A DNA stretch of 64,000 bases, taken from contig NZ_CP031611.1 in NCBI RefSeq assembly GCF_001687475.2, positions 1,240,001 through 1,304,000 on the forward strand, in the 5' to 3' direction. Source of the DNA: Campylobacter hepaticus (lineage in GTDB: Bacteria; Campylobacterota; Campylobacteria; Campylobacterales; Campylobacteraceae). Each line of letters begins with the position of its first letter. Position 1 is the first letter of the stretch. The notes beneath the pieces are model-generated. The model was given only the letters and a program-made list of their open reading frames with translations, made no database searches and was not told where the DNA came from. This document shows, one piece after another, positions 39,769 to 48,143 of this stretch. The position numbers and the translations under genes are program-made.

Positions 39769-40394
39769 CTATAAATCCTATTTTACCATACTTTTAGAGA
39801 TTTTACTTAAATTACCCTGAAACCTTTGAAGTCCCATTGTATCATTTTGAATTATTTTAAAAAGGTAACCTTTTAGCATGTAACTTTTAATAGTAGCTGG
39901 ATGAAAGGATAGTTATAAAATAGTCCTTTTCATCTGTTTAAGTTTAGCGGTAAAAAAGGTAAAATAAGCCCTAAAGCAAAAGGCAACCCAAGATAATTTT
40001 ATTAAGTTTATAAGGCTTTGAAATACGCTATAATACAATAAAAATAATAAGGTTAAAATAGCGTTGATAGAAAGGATTGTATATACCCATAGGAAAAGGA
40101 AAGTATTTAAAAAGACACAAAGACAAAAGCAACACGCTTTTATCATTCCTTTATGCCCCATTTGGAACTAAAATGAATATATAAGAATAGCGCTTGCAAG
40201 AGTTAAAGAATACGAAAATGAGTTTAAAAAGTTTTTTAGTATTGGATACGCTTTAAATTCTAGCATTTTAATAAAAAATCTTTTTGAAGTATTTATACTA
40301 ACTACAATATAAAAAACTTAAATCAATAACAAAAAGGACACACAAGAAATCTAATAAGTATTTTTAGTAATCATATTTAGAGCCATTAGAAAAT
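39769..40394. other. decayed accessory sequence between tRNA-Leu and the integrase remnant
   Basis: About 625 nt with only short interrupted frames. One plus-strand stretch near 40170-40310 reads RIALARVKEYENEFKKFF and could be an integrase N-terminal piece, but this is weak. An 82-codon minus-strand frame at 39913-40161 has no ribosome-binding site or family resemblance. No copy of the tRNA-Leu 3' end was found in this stretch. Confidence 0.4.
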
Positions 40395-40703
40395 ATGCAC
40401 TTAGATGAGCTTATGTTTTATAAGGTGCAAGAATTTTATAATGGAATGAAAAACAAAGCACTAGAACCAAAAACATATAATAAAGCCATTAAAGAAGTAT
40501 TAAGCCTTATGATTAAATATGCAGTAAAAAATAAATGGATTAATAAAAATATTATGATGGGTTTAAAGCTTGATAAAGTGCAAGATAGAAGCTTACAAGA
40601 CTTGATTTAGATATTTTTTATAAATACACTATATTAAACAATAAATGTGTTTTATTAAATGAAGATATTGAAGACTTTAAAATATTGTAAAGATTTTACT
40701 ACA
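40395..40703 (+). pseudogene. tyrosine recombinase (integrase) remnant
   Basis: The frame 40395-40610 reads FYNGMKNKALEPKTYNKAI and VLSLMIKYAVKNKWINKNI, the helical core-binding (SAM-like) domain of phage integrases. After its stop a second frame continues LDLDIFYKYTILNNKCVLLN to about 40689. The catalytic domain (R...HxxR...Y) is absent. A integrase relic just past a tRNA cluster marks an old integration event; whether it belonged to the prophage at 45341-58240 is unknown. Confidence 0.6.
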
Positions 40704-40846
40704 ACTAAATATCGCTTTATTTCAAATTTGTTTTACAGCAGTTTTATTATAAAAACAAGAGTTATCTTGCTTGTTTTATTATCCTTTTACTTTAATTTTT
40801 ATAAACTTTGTAATAAAAAATACAATATTTATTTAAGGATGAAGAG

Positions 40847-43800
40847 ATGAAAATTATAGGTTTTGATATAGGAATTAATTCTATAGGTTGGGCTTTTTTA
40901 GAAAATGATGAATTAAAAGATTGCGGGGTTAGGATATTTACAAAAGCTGAAAATCCAAAAAACAAAGAATCTTTAGCCTTGTCTAGACGTAATCTAAGAA
41001 GTTCTAGAAAGCGTCTTAAAAGAAGAAAATTAAGATTAATTGCTATAAAACATATTCTTGCTAAAGAATTTAATTTAAATTATAAAGATTATATAGCAAA
41101 TGATGGAGAACTACCCAAAGCTTATGAAGGTAAGCTAACAAGCATTTATGAGCTAAGATATAAAGCATTGACTCAGAAGTTAGAAGTTAAAGATTTAGCA
41201 AGAGTGATTTTGCATATAGCAAAACATCGTGGTTACATGAATAAAAACGAAAAAAAATCAAACCATACTGAAAAAAAGGAGAAATTTCAGATATTTTAAA
41301 AAATAATGCTTTAAAATTAAAAGAATATCAAAGTGTTGGAGAATATTTCTATAAAGAATTTTTCCAAAAATATAGAGAAAATACTAAAGATTTCACCAAA
41401 ATCCGCAATACTAAAGATAATTACAATAATTGTGTTTTAGCAAGTGATTTAGAAAAATAATTAAAATTAATCTTAGAAAAACAAAGAGAATTTGGTTATA
41501 GTTATAGCAATGACTTTATCAAAGAAGTTATACAAGTTGCATTTTTTCAAAGACCATTAAAAGATTTTTCACACTTGGTGGGAACTTGTACTTTTTTTTG
41601 AGGAAGAAAAAAGAGCTTGTAAAAATTCATATAGTGCTTGGGAATTTGTGGCTTTAACTAAGATTGTTAATGAATTAAAAAGTTTAGAAAAAATAAGTGC
41701 AGAGCTTATATCAGCCCAAACAATAAATGAAATTTTAAATCATATCTTAGATAAAGGAAGCATTACTTATGAAAAATTTAGATCTTACATCAATCTACAC
41801 GAAAGCATTAATTTTAAAAGTCTTAACTATGACAAGGATAATGAAGAAAATGCAAAATTAGTTGATTTTAAAAAATTAGTTGATTTTAAAAAAGCCCTAG
41901 GGGAACACTCTTTTAATAGGCAAGAACTAGATCAAATATCTACATATATTACTTTAATAAAAGATAATGTAAAGCTAAAAACTGCTTTAGAAAAATATAA
42001 TTTAAGCAATGAGCAAATCAATAATTTACTAGAAATTGAATTTAATGATCATATCAATCTTAGTTTTAAAGCACTTAGTATGATACTTCCTTTGACGAGA
42101 GAAGGAAAAAAATATGATCAAGCATGTGAAATTGCAAATTTAAAACCAAAAACAATTAATCAAAAGCAAGATTTCCTTCCGGCTTTTTGCGATAGTATAT
42201 TTGCTTATGAGCTTGCTAATCCTATTGTCAATAGAGCTATAAGTGAGTATAGAAAAGTCTTAAATGCTTTACTTAAAAAATATGGGAAAGTGCATAAAAT
42301 TCATTTAGAATTAGCAAGAGATGTAGGACTTAGCAAGAAGGTAAAAGAAAAAATAGAAAAAGAACAAAAAGAAAATCAGGCCATCAATACATGGGCTTTA
42401 AATGAGTGTGATAATATGGGGCTTAAAACAAATGCTAAAAATATTTTAAAATTAAAACTATGGAAAGAACAAAAAGAAATTTGTATTTATAGCGGAAAGA
42501 AAATATCCATAGAACATTTAAAAGATGAAAAAGCTTTAGAGCTTGATCATATATATCCTTACTCAAGAAGTTTTGATAATTCATTTAGAAATAAGGTTTT
42601 GGTTTTTACTAAAGAAAATCAAGAAAAACTTAACAAAACTCCTTTTGAAGCTTTTGGAAAAAATGTAGAAAAATGGAATACAATTCAAACATTAGCTCAA
42701 AACCTTCCTTATCAAAAGAAAAGTAAAATTTTAGATGAAAATTTTAAAGATAAACAACAAGATTTTATTAATAGAAATTTAAATGACACAAGATATATTG
42801 CAAGCTTAATAGCTAAATATACAACACAATATTTAAATTTTTTACCTTTAAATGAAAATGAAAATACTAATTTAAAAAGCGGAGAAAAAGGAAGTAAAAT
42901 CCACGTTCAAACTGTCAATGGTATGCTTACATCTGTTTTAAGACACACTTGGGGTTTTTCACAAAAAGATAGAAACAACTATCTTCATCACGCACTTGAT
43001 GCTATTATAGTTGCTTATAGTACAAATTCAATCATAAAAGCTTTTTCTGATTTTAAGAAAAATCAAGAGCTTTTAAAAGCAAGACTTTATGCTAAAGAGC
43101 TTACAAGCGATAATTATAAGCATCAAGCTAAATTTTTTGAACCTTTTGAAGGATTTAGAGAAAAAATTTTAAGTAAAATAGATGAAGTATTTGTTTCAAA
43201 ACCACCTAGAAAAAGAGCAAGAGGTGCTTTACATGAAGAAACTTTTTATTCTGAATATAAAATGATTAAAGAATATAATTCTAAAGAAGGTTTAAATATA
43301 GCATTAGATTGTAGAAAAATAAGGAAAATAGGCACAAAATATGTTAAAAATGTTACTATGGTAAGGGTTGATATCTTTAAAAAGCAAAACAAATTTTATG
43401 CCATACCTATTTATACTATGGATTTTGCCTTAGGAATTTTACCAAGTAAAATAGTAGTCTCTGGTAAAGATAAAAATAAAAATCCAAAACCATGGAAAGA
43501 AATAGATGAAAGTTACGAATTTTGTTTTTCATTATATAAAAATGATTTGATTTTGTTGCAGAAAAAAAATATGCAAGAAGCTGAATTTGCTTATTATAAT
43601 AGTTTTGATATTGGTGGCTGTAGTATTTGTATTGAAAAACATGATAATAAATTTGAAAATTTAACATCTAATCAAAAATTGTTGTTTTCTAATGTAAAAG
43701 AAGGAAACGTCAAGGTTAAAGGTTTAGGAATTCAAAGATTAAAAATATTTGAAAAATATATTATAACTCCTCTTGGAGATAAAATAAAAGCAGATTTTCA

Positions 43801-43849
43801 GCCAAGAAAAAATATTTCTTTAAAATCAAGTAAAAAAAATGGCTTATGA
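40847..43849 (+). pseudogene. cas9: type II-C Cas9, three inactivating lesions
   Basis: Closely related to C. jejuni Cas9. Intact pieces hold RuvC-I (GFDIGINSIGW at the N-terminus), the arginine-rich bridge helix (SRRNLRSSRKRLKRRKLRL), HNH (LELDHIYPYSRSFDNSF) and RuvC-III (HHALDAIIVA). Lesions: an A run of seven at 41271-41277 where eight restores GEISDILKNN; TAA at 41458-41460 in place of a Glu codon; a T run of eight at 41592-41599 where seven restores CTFFEEEKRA. From 41648 the frame is open for 733 codons. No full-length nuclease can be made. The end overlaps cas1 by 11 nt. Confidence 0.92.
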
Positions 43850-44741
43850 TGAAGCTTTTAAAAGTGTATTGATTGCAAATAAGGCAAAACTAAGCCTCGA
43901 GTTAAATCATCTTGTAATAAAACAAGATGATAAAGAGGCTAGAATTTTTTTAAAAGACATTAATTTTGTTGTATTAGAATCTTTACAAGCAAGTATTACT
44001 TCAAGCTTGCTTAGTGCTTTAGCTAAATATAAAATTATACTTTTAACCTGTGATCAATCTCATAATATAAATGGAATTTTTTCTCCATTTTTAGGGCATT
44101 TTATAAGTGCAAAAATAGCTAAAAAACAAATTGGAGTGAGTTTGCAAAGAAAAGCAATTTTATGGCAAAAGATTATTAAAAACAAAATTTCAAATCAAGC
44201 TTATATTTTAAAAATCGCCAATCATTCTAAAGAAGCTAAAGAACTTTTAAATATGGCTAAGAATGTAAATTTAAACGACTCTAAAAACTTAGAATCAACC
44301 GCAGCTGCTTTATATTTTAAAACTTTATTTGGTAAAGATTTTACAAGAAATGATATATGTTTTATAAATTCAGGATTAAATTATGGTTATGCTATTATAA
44401 GATCACTTATCATTAGAGCTATTTGTATAAGCGGACTTTTGCCATGGCAGGGTATAAAACATGATAATATTTACAATGATTTTAATCTTTGTGATGATTT
44501 GATAGAAGTTTTTAGACCATTGATTGACTTGTGTGTATTTAAGTTAAAAGATACAAAGGATAGTGAATTTTTAGACAAGCAAGCAAAACAAAAATTAATT
44601 GGTGTTTTACAAGAAGAAGTGGTATTTGAAAATAAATCTTACCCCTTAAACAGGGCTATAAATTTCTATGTTCAAAATTTTAAAAATGCTTTATTAGAAG
44701 ATGATGAACTTATGATGGTAAATTTGTATGATAGAAGATAA
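43839..44741 (+). CDS. cas1: CRISPR integrase Cas1 (type II-C)
   Basis: 300 residues, complete. Catalytic residues are recognisable as Glu in KNLESTAAALYF, His in QGIKHDNIYNDFNL and Asp/Glu in DDLIEVFRPLID. With Cas2 it inserts new spacers next to the leader. It overlaps the cas9 remnant by 11 nt and cas2 by 14 nt, so the three were one operon. Confidence 0.94.
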   Translation: MAYDEAFKSVLIANKAKLSLELNHLVIKQDDKEARIFLKDINFVVLESLQASITSSLLSALAKYKIILLTCDQSHNINGIFSPFLGHFISAKIAKKQIGVSLQRKAILWQKIIKNKISNQAYILKIANHSKEAKELLNMAKNVNLNDSKNLESTAAALYFKTLFGKDFTRNDICFINSGLNYGYAIIRSLIIRAICISGLLPWQGIKHDNIYNDFNLCDDLIEVFRPLIDLCVFKLKDTKDSEFLDKQAKQKLIGVLQEEVVFENKSYPLNRAINFYVQNFKNALLEDDELMMVNLYDRR

Positions 44742-45153
44742 ATTTATGAGAGTTTTGTTGATGTTTGATATGCCCACCAAAAGCAAAAAGGATCAAAAAA
44801 ACGCAAATAAATTTAGAACCTCATTAATAAAGCTTGGATTTTTTATGATGCAATTTAGTGTGTATGTTAAAATTTGCAAAGGATCAGTTTCAGCAAAAAC
44901 AACGATAAAATCTATACAAAGAATTCTACCACCTTATGGAAATATAAGAGTTTTAACCATAACAGAAAAACAATTTGACAATATGCAAATCCTTTTAGGT
45001 GGAACTTCTTTTAATGAAAAAATAAATGATAATAAAAATTTAGTTTTATTTGAATATGATGAAAAAAGCAAAGAATTTAAATATTACAATGAAAAAATAA
45101 GTAAAGAAAAGAAAAAAACTAAGTTTATACAAGCTAGTTTATTTGAATTTTAA
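44728..45153 (+). CDS. cas2: CRISPR-associated Cas2
   Basis: 141 residues, complete; MRVLLMFDMPTKSKKDQ is the ferredoxin-like beta-strand start and KLGFFMMQFSVYVKIC the second half of the core. The start could be ATG 44728 or 44746. The last 218 nt form the beginning of the 405-bp repeat that recurs at 58241. Confidence 0.93.
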   Translation: MIEDKFMRVLLMFDMPTKSKKDQKNANKFRTSLIKLGFFMMQFSVYVKICKGSVSAKTTIKSIQRILPPYGNIRVLTITEKQFDNMQILLGGTSFNEKINDNKNLVLFEYDEKSKEFKYYNEKISKEKKKTKFIQASLFEF

Positions 45154-45228
45154 TGGTTTTAAAGGGATTGTAACCCTGCGTGGATAACCAAAAACCACTT
45201 ATTTTAGTCTCTTTTTAAATTTCTCTAG
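45150..45228 (-). ncRNA. tracrRNA (type II-C), copy 1
   Basis: On the minus strand TATAAT (45239-45234) precedes AGAGAAATTTAAAAAGAGAC, the anti-repeat that pairs with the CRISPR repeat, followed by TAAAATAAGTGG, a GTGG/CCAC stem and GGGTTACAATCCC, the same order as C. jejuni tracrRNA. The GAGAC of the anti-repeat matches GTCTC in this strain's repeat (C. jejuni has GGGAC/GTCCC), a compensatory change. Ends are approximate. It converges on cas2. Confidence 0.85.
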
Positions 45229-45300
45229 TAAGAATTATAACATAATTTTAGATCTTTTTCCATAGAAAAACATCTAATTTTCTTTATTTGATAAAAGTGT

Positions 45301-45336
45301 ATTTTACCATAAAGAAGTTTAAAAAGAGACTAAAAC
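45301..45336 (-). CRISPR. solitary CRISPR repeat, copy 1
   Basis: Reading minus, 36 nt beginning GTTTTAGTCTCTTTTTAAAC and ending TTCTTTATGGTAAAAT; it differs from the C. jejuni repeat at two positions. The TGGTAAAAT end is the internal -10 from which II-C crRNAs start in Campylobacter. No second repeat at 30-nt spacing is visible on either side, so the array is reduced to one unit. On its plus-strand side the sequence is immediately phage capsid gene. Confidence 0.85.
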
Positions 45337-46311
45337 AAAACCAACGCCAATACAAAAAGCGTCTGCATTTCTTACTTCTAAAGTACTTTGCGTGTAAAAT
45401 CTTTTCGCCTTTGCAGTAATATCAGTTGTTACATCTTCAATGATAGTAGGAATATAAAGTCCGTGTTTCATATATTGAAAATCACCTGCTATTAAAACAT
45501 CTCCCAGACCATATTTAGGACTTAATAATCTATGCATGTGAAAATTTACTGTCCCAAAATCTGTCTCAAGACTTATTACTTGACCTACCAATTTTGTTTC
45601 ATTACCTAAAATTCTTGTAGCAAATTTATTAATAGCTCCTTTTAGATCTGCTCCTAAAAATACATCTTTAGGTGTGACCCCGCTATTCCAAATATTTTGT
45701 AAGATTTGATTAAGTTTATCTTCTGTAAGTTCAGTTGCAGTTCCGCTCCAGTCTCCTGCTTCATCAAAAGCTAGTACATTTCCACGATTTCCACCTGCAA
45801 ATCTACTATTCCCTTTTGGCTACATAGTGAAAAATACCCGCCATTTCTCCACTTGTTGCTTCTTGCGCTTGAATATAATCTTTAAAAACCGATTTTTTTA
45901 CATCATTATCTCTGCCTAAACCAAATAAAGCATATTCTATATCCATTTTATGCTCTTTAGTTTTTTTGCCGATTTGATATTCCATCTCATTGCCGCCATA
46001 CTGATTAGCTTTTAAGGCTTTTGACACCATAACTTCTGTGATAAAAATTTGAGTAGCATTGGTAGTTTTTTGAGCAGTGTTTTTTGTTTCCCCTACAAAT
46101 TTGCTCAATTCTAGATTTGCGTTTTTCTTTGGTTCTTCAAAAGTGTCTGTAAGCCAACTATGGGTTAAAGGATTTGTAACTTTTGAAGTGCCTATTTTAT
46201 TAAAATTGGTGTTTCAGTAGCTCCAACTTTAATAATCGTTTCATATACTGATTGTTTTAACTTAACATTTTGTGTTGCGGGTGCTGTATGTCCCATTGAA
46301 GGTAAAGCCAT
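45319..46311 (-). pseudogene. phage major capsid protein (SU10/DUF5309-like), frameshifted, 3' end in the CRISPR repeat
   Basis: ATG 46311 (MALPSMGHTAPATQ, AAGGAG upstream) opens a capsid protein of about 330 residues: FITEVMVSKALKANQYGGNE, DIEYALFGLGRD, FLGADLKGAINKFATRILGN, LIAGDFQYMKHGLYIPTI, TLEVRNADAFCIGVG. Two indels break it: one base missing in the T4 at 46195-46198 and one extra in the T4 at 45814-45817. The last codons VLVSF and the stop are supplied by the CRISPR repeat, so the natural C-terminus may be slightly truncated. Family assignment is from pattern memory. Confidence 0.75.
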
Positions 46312-46420
46312 TTTTGAATTCTCCTTAGTTTATTTTTAAGGATTTTTCCAAAAATGACTATTTCAAAAATAGTGTGTTTTGAAATAATTTAGATATTTTT
46401 TTAAACAAGACTATATAAAA

Positions 46421-46464
46421 ACTATAAAATAAGTATAAATTAACTATAAAAAAAGTATAATTTA
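46421..46464 (+). repeat. two 22-bp tandem repeats before a phage operon
   Basis: ACTATAAAATAAGTATAAAT (46421-) followed by ACTATAAAAAAAGTATAATT (46443-), 20 of 22 positions alike, preceded by a partial third unit (ACTATATAAAA, 46410). They cover the likely -10 region (TATAAT 46457-46462) of the plus-strand genes starting at 46507. Could be operator or iteron-like sites. Confidence 0.5.
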
Positions 46465-46506
46465 ATTAAAATCAATAATAAGTTAAGATTTTTTAAGGAG
46501 CAAACA

Positions 46507-46692
46507 ATGTCAAACATAAATGCTTTTTTATTTGGCTTTAAAAATATGTTTAATGCAGATATCCTTAAAGTTACATCTTTAAAAGATAGAAAAACTTTAA
46601 TAAATGATTTTTATAAAAAATCAGAAGAATTAAGAAAACATAGTAATGAAGAGTATAACGCCAAATTCGAAAAAATCACAAAACAAAAATAA
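46507..46692 (+). CDS. small phage protein, unknown function
   Basis: 61 residues (MSNINAFLFGFKNMFNADIL), no known family. TAAGGAGCAAACA gives a strong ribosome-binding site. The end FEKITKQK resembles the end of the next gene (IEKITKTKN), and both starts share an xAFxxGF pattern, so the two may be diverged paralogues. Confidence 0.65.
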   Translation: MSNINAFLFGFKNMFNADILKVTSLKDRKTLINDFYKKSEELRKHSNEEYNAKFEKITKQK

Positions 46693-46703
46693 GGAAAACT
46701 AAA

Positions 46704-46880
46704 ATGACAAAAACACAAGCTTTTGTAGATGGTTTTATAGGTAAGCCTATAAAAAATGAATGCTTTAATTTATGGGATTTAAATTCCATTATAAGAGAAA
46801 AACAAACAAAACTATATAAAGAAAATATTGAGTTTAGAGAGAAACAAATTGAAAAAATCACAAAAACAAAAAACACCTAA
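46704..46880 (+). CDS. small phage protein, unknown function
   Basis: 58 residues (MTKTQAFVDGFIGKPIKNEC), preceded by AAGGAAAACTAAA. It overlaps the following gene by about 30 nt. Similar in plan to the 61-residue protein just upstream. Function unknown. Confidence 0.6.
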   Translation: MTKTQAFVDGFIGKPIKNECFNLWDLNSIIREKQTKLYKENIEFREKQIEKITKTKNT

Positions 46881-47295
46881 TACTATTAAACAAGAAAATC
46901 AAAATAAAGAAATTCCACCTCAAACTTTCAATACTCAGTTTAACTTTCTTATGGAAAATGAGCTCAATGCTATAGCAAAACTTCCTTCAGATTTAGCAGA
47001 TAGAACTATGACAATGCTAGAAAGATCTTTAGAATATAAAAAAGATAACGATAATAAAATATTAGATTTAGAAAATAAAAATTTAGAGATTAAAAGACAA
47101 GATATAAAATCTTATCATTTTTTGAATGGCCTTGGAATGGTATCTTTTCTACTTATAACTATTACTAGTATAAGTGTTGGATTGTATCTTATATTGAACG
47201 GACATAATGATGGTGCTTATTTTTCTTTTATATTCGGAGTGTTGGCACTTTTGCCTAAAATAATTGATTCTATAAAAAACAAACCTAAAAATTAA
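46849..47295 (+). CDS. DUF2335-like membrane protein
   Basis: About 148 residues from TTG 46849 (MKKSQKQKTPNT); TTG 46828 is an alternative. NAIAKLPSDLADRTMTMLE followed by a charged helix and two C-terminal membrane helices (GMVSFLLITITSISVGLYLIL and FSFIFGVLALLPKII) resembles DUF2335 proteins, predicted membrane proteins of phages and islands. Role unknown; superinfection exclusion is one possibility. Confidence 0.6.
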   Translation: MKKSQKQKTPNTIKQENQNKEIPPQTFNTQFNFLMENELNAIAKLPSDLADRTMTMLERSLEYKKDNDNKILDLENKNLEIKRQDIKSYHFLNGLGMVSFLLITITSISVGLYLILNGHNDGAYFSFIFGVLALLPKIIDSIKNKPKN

Positions 47296-47389
47296 TTTAT
47301 ATTTTAAAAAAAACAAGACAAATTAAAACCAACTTAACTTTATTTTTAACTTTGCTTGTTAGAATTTTAATTAAGAGTTTAAAAAAAAA

Positions 47390-47400
47390 GGGGGGGGGGG
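47390..47400. repeat. G11 tract in a convergent intergenic region
   Basis: Nine A (47381-47389) followed by eleven G, between the end of the DUF2335-like gene and the end of the PBECR gene. Long enough to slip, but no open frame crosses it. Flanking TAAGAG and CTCTTA could enclose it in a loop. Confidence 0.7.
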
Positions 47401-47417
47401 ATTAATCCTCTTAGTAA

Positions 47418-47444
47418 AAAGAACAATTGATATACTTGTTCTTT
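47418..47444 (-). terminator. terminator hairpin overlapping the end of the PBECR gene
   Basis: AAAGAACAA (47418-47426) and TTGTTCTTT (47436-47444) with a 9-nt loop; on the minus strand the right arm is followed by TTTTTAC. The hairpin overlaps the TAA of the gene ending at 47443. Confidence 0.6.
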
Positions 47445-48143
47445 ATCTCTTGTTTATTTCATATGCGGTCACAATCCACTTATTTTTTGTCTTATTTCCA
47501 TTCCAATTAGATTTTAGAATAATTTTATAATTATCTTTTACTATTTGTATGGCCTCATTTTGTCTGTGCTCAACTGTGCCATTTGTTATCACATCATTTA
47601 AGATATCAGCGTTAATTTCTTTATGTTTTTCAATTATTTTGCTTAAACCATATCCCTTTACTTCACTATTAGATGTTCTTACTTCTTCCCAAACCAAATC
47701 AATATCTCCTAAATCTTTCCTATGAAAAGCACCTGCTACCTGTCCTTGTTTTTCAATAAGTAATTTTTGTAAAGCACCTTTTCCATCATGATAATATTCT
47801 GCATAATTTTTACCAAATTCTTTTAAGGGTTGTATATTTAATTCTTGTTCGATTTTACCTCTTAAAGCGCTTGGAATATCTTTTTTATCCCTTTATGGGT
47901 GTTTTCTTTAGCATTGATTATCATCTGTCTAGTTAGGTTGTATTCAACAGTATTTAAATTCATCTTATCTAGAAAATCAAGCTTGTTATTTTTATTTTCT
48001 TTTAGAAAATTATCATATCTTTTTAGAATATCTTCACTAGCTTTTTTATCATCTTGTATTTTTTTATCAAGTTTTTGTTTTACGCTTTTTTTATTCTTTT
48101 TCTCTACTTCTTTAGCCTCAATATTTTCTTTTATATCTTCCAT
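47443..48143 (-). pseudogene. phage PBECR-type nuclease domain protein, frameshifted
   Basis: A charged, helical N-terminal half (MEDIKENIEAKEVEKKNKKS) followed by GQVAGAFHRKDLGDIDLVWEE, SKIIEKHKEIN and RQNEAIQIVKDNYKIILK, the pattern of the phage Barnase-EndoU-ColicinE5/D-RelE-like nuclease domains common in Helicobacter and Campylobacter phage proteins. One base is missing in the T6 at 47881-47886 (plus strand), which separates the halves (GIKKDIPSALRGKIEQ when repaired). ATG 48143 overlaps the TAA of the upstream gene. Confidence 0.6.

Larger units (their letters stand above)
44936..45340 (+). repeat. 405-bp direct repeat, copy 1 (cas2 3' end, tracrRNA, CRISPR repeat)
   Basis: Begins ATGGAAATATAAGAG inside cas2 and ends ACTAAAACAAAA just past the CRISPR repeat. 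An exact copy lies at 58241-58645 in the same orientation; offset 13,305. Reading both line by line showed no mismatch. Confidence 0.95.

Noticed and set aside
39913-40161. 82-codon minus-strand frame with hydrophobic product
   Set aside because: No ribosome-binding site, no family, lies in decayed sequence; the hydrophobic look comes from AT-rich antisense codons.
45241-45300. Spacer and degenerate terminal repeat between tracrRNA and the CRISPR repeat
   Set aside because: TTTTTCTATGGAAAAAG vaguely resembles the repeat end, but its 5' half has no similarity to GTTTTAGTC, so no second repeat can be claimed.
46676-46876. 66-codon minus-strand frame
   Set aside because: Antisense to two small genes with strong ribosome-binding sites.
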